Shown piece by piece: positions 5,694 through 6,425 of a DNA stretch of 6,425 bases. Each line of letters begins with the position of its first letter. Positions within the stretch are counted from its first letter, which is position 1. The stretch is from positions 1-6,425 of the forward strand of contig CALGGQ010000006.1 of NCBI GenBank assembly GCA_937915775.1. Reading direction: 5' to 3'. This DNA comes from an uncultured Clostridia bacterium (GTDB taxonomy: Bacteria > Bacillota > Clostridia > Oscillospirales > Acutalibacteraceae). The position numbers and the translations under genes were made by a program. The notes under the pieces were generated by a model. The model made no database searches. It was not told the origin of the DNA and saw only the letters and a list, made by a program, of their open reading frames with translations.

Positions 5694-5717
5694 GGCACGG
5701 GCGGAGGATATCCGCCC
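5694..5717 (+). repeat. Palindromic repeat unit, copy 2
   Basis: GGCACGGGCGGAGG, then ATA, then TCCGCCC. A 7-bp stem (5699-5705 with 5711-5717) closes a 5-nt loop. It matches the unit at 4104-4127 at 21 of 24 positions, with the loop differing. It is followed by CTACG rather than a T-run, so it does not look like a terminator. Confidence 0.6.
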
Positions 5718-5772
5718 CTACGATTGTATGCTTCCATTAGCCTGATACATATTTCTAATTTATCAACACGGC

Positions 5773-5807
5773 AAAAAAGGTGGCTGAGTTAAAACTCAGT
5801 CACCTTT
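5773..5807 (-). terminator. Bidirectional Rho-independent terminator
   Basis: An 11-bp stem (5779-5789 with 5794-5804, one G-T pair) has a 4-nt loop and three flanking A/T pairs. On the minus strand it leads into T6 (complement of 5773-5778), a strong terminator for the GPH symporter gene ending at 5841. On the plus strand it is preceded by six A residues and followed by TTT, so it can also end the ABC operon, though less strongly. Confidence 0.85.
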
Positions 5808-5823
5808 CACTATAAACGATAAA

Positions 5824-5847
5824 CTAAAAACTAAAAACTACTAACTA
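5824..5847 (-). repeat. Heptad repeat overlapping the symporter stop codon
   Basis: On the plus strand CTA recurs at 5824, 5831, 5838 and 5845, every seven bases, with mostly A between. The minus strand therefore reads TAG at a seven-base period, with mostly T between. The TAG stop codon of the symporter gene (5841-5843) lies in this tract, so the repeat abuts or slightly invades the 3' end of the gene. Confidence 0.5.
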
Positions 5848-6425
5848 TTCTCGTGGCGCTCAACGAGTTCCGCGAGCATTTTTTCGTGCTCCTTCTTGGT
5901 GATTTCGTACTTGATGGTCGGAATGACCGCAATCGCCATACCGATGGCGGGCGGTACGGTCAGCAGGAACCACATTGCCGAGGAATACTGGGCAAAATCT
6001 CTGGCGAAGCTGGCGCCGCTCGCCACCGCCTTATTCATCGCGTCGATGTTCACATCCGTATAGCCTACGGCATTATACACATACGCCGAAATAATCGTGG
6101 CAATACCGGCGGAAAGCTTCGTAATAAAGCTCTGACCGGAGAAGAACACGCCGTCCGGACGGAAGCCGTTATGGTATTCCTCATAGTCGATACAGTCGGA
6201 AATCATCATCGACTGGCAGACCATCACCAGCCCGAAGCCGATACCGCCCGTTAAAATCAGGATGCCCTCCACGATAACCCACTTGATTTCCGCGAGGTCA
6301 TACGGCGCAATCTTGTAAATGAGGAACATCAGCGCCGTCGGAATACCTGAAAGTGCGGTTAAATTATACAGCGTTTTCACGTCCACCTTTTTAATTAAGA
6401 ACGGGAACAGGCCCATCGCGCCGAA
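5841..6425 (-). CDS. GPH-family (MelB-like) sugar:cation symporter, C-terminal part
   Basis: The visible 194 residues are the C-terminal part of a glycoside-pentoside-hexuronide:cation symporter of the major facilitator fold, which imports a sugar with Na+ or H+. The frame stays open through the window edge (first residues F-G-A-M), so the methionine at 6416 is internal and the true start lies outside. Four hydrophobic segments correspond to the last helices, around residues 20-39, 47-70, 96-118 and 145-167. The loop after the second has D-C-I-D-Y-E-E-Y, G-F-R-P-D-G and F-F-S-G-Q-S-F; the D-Y-x-E plus G-x-R-x-[DE]-G-x-x-F-S pattern is typical of the family. A charged cytoplasmic tail (about 172-194, K-K-E-H-E-K) ends the protein. 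Members near 450-480 residues are usual, so roughly half is missing. Substrate is unknown; the nearby GH36 enzyme makes an alpha-galactoside plausible, and glucuronides or xylosides are alternatives. Confidence 0.87.
   Translation of the reverse strand, partial: FGAMGLFPFLIKKVDVKTLYNLTALSGIPTALMFLIYKIAPYDLAEIKWVIVEGILILTGGIGFGLVMVCQSMMISDCIDYEEYHNGFRPDGVFFSGQSFITKLSAGIATIISAYVYNAVGYTDVNIDAMNKAVASGASFARDFAQYSSAMWFLLTVPPAIGMAIAVIPTIKYEITKKEHEKMLAELVERHENS

Larger units (their letters stand above)
5630..5840. other. Repeat-bearing intergenic gap between convergent transcription units
   Basis: These 211 bp contain no credible gene. In order they hold a heptad repeat (5634-5661), a small dyad CCGAT-n4-ATCGG (5675-5688), a palindromic repeat unit (5694-5717), a featureless AT-rich stretch (5725-5770), a bidirectional terminator (5776-5807) and a second heptad tract (5824-5847). 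The whole resembles an accumulation of small non-coding repeats, possibly a MITE-like remnant, but no target-site duplication or clear terminal inverted repeat is visible. Confidence 0.5.

Noticed and set aside
5634..5847. CRISPR array
   Set aside because: The repeats are 7 bp and contiguous, without unique spacers of regular length, and no cas gene is nearby.
6414..6416. ATG at 6416 as the start of the symporter gene
   Set aside because: The frame remains open to the window edge. The visible protein contains only the last helices of a twelve-helix family, so this methionine is internal.

Overview
The window looks like chromosome from a Gram-positive gut anaerobe of the Clostridia, most likely the Oscillospiraceae/Ruminococcaceae. 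The grounds are GC-rich coding sequence set in AT-rich intergenic DNA, strong AGGAGG-type ribosome binding sites, a lipoprotein-type binding protein, hairpin-plus-T-run terminators, and short palindromic and heptad repeats between genes. This placement is an inference from style and content; no rRNA or marker gene is present.

Layout from left to right. Positions 1-83 hold two adjacent terminator-like hairpins. Three minus-strand genes follow. The promoter-distal pair is a YccF-family membrane protein (82-453) and a D-amino acid aminotransferase (466-1305), 12 nt apart and probably co-transcribed. Upstream of them is a compact cytosolic GH36 alpha-galactosidase (1371-3014) with its own promoter and a strong terminator. 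A 317-bp divergent intergenic region (3015-3331) carries a promoter for each direction. On the plus strand lies a complete polar amino acid ABC importer operon: substrate-binding lipoprotein (3332-4093), permease (4156-4890) and ATPase (4880-5629, GTG start, overlapping the permease by 11 nt). A 211-bp repeat-containing intergenic region (5630-5840) includes a bidirectional terminator. It is followed by the C-terminal part of a GPH-family (MelB-like) sugar:cation symporter on the minus strand, cut by the right edge.

How the genes may work together. The binding protein captures an amino acid outside the cell, the permease forms the membrane channel, and the ATPase drives uptake. Two 14-bp ARG-box-like sites exactly 21 bp apart overlap the -10 and start region of the importer promoter. 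They suggest control by an ArgR/AhrC repressor and hence an arginine or related cationic amino acid as substrate. The GPH symporter and the GH36 enzyme could together take up and hydrolyse alpha-galactosides such as melibiose, although they are not adjacent. The aminotransferase makes D-glutamate or D-alanine for peptidoglycan.

I found no sign of a novel multi-gene system. The points most worth checking are regulatory or repeat-based: the tandem ARG boxes, a terminator-like hairpin inside the ABC operon, a second copy of that palindrome after the operon, and heptad repeats at both ends of the 5630-5840 gap.
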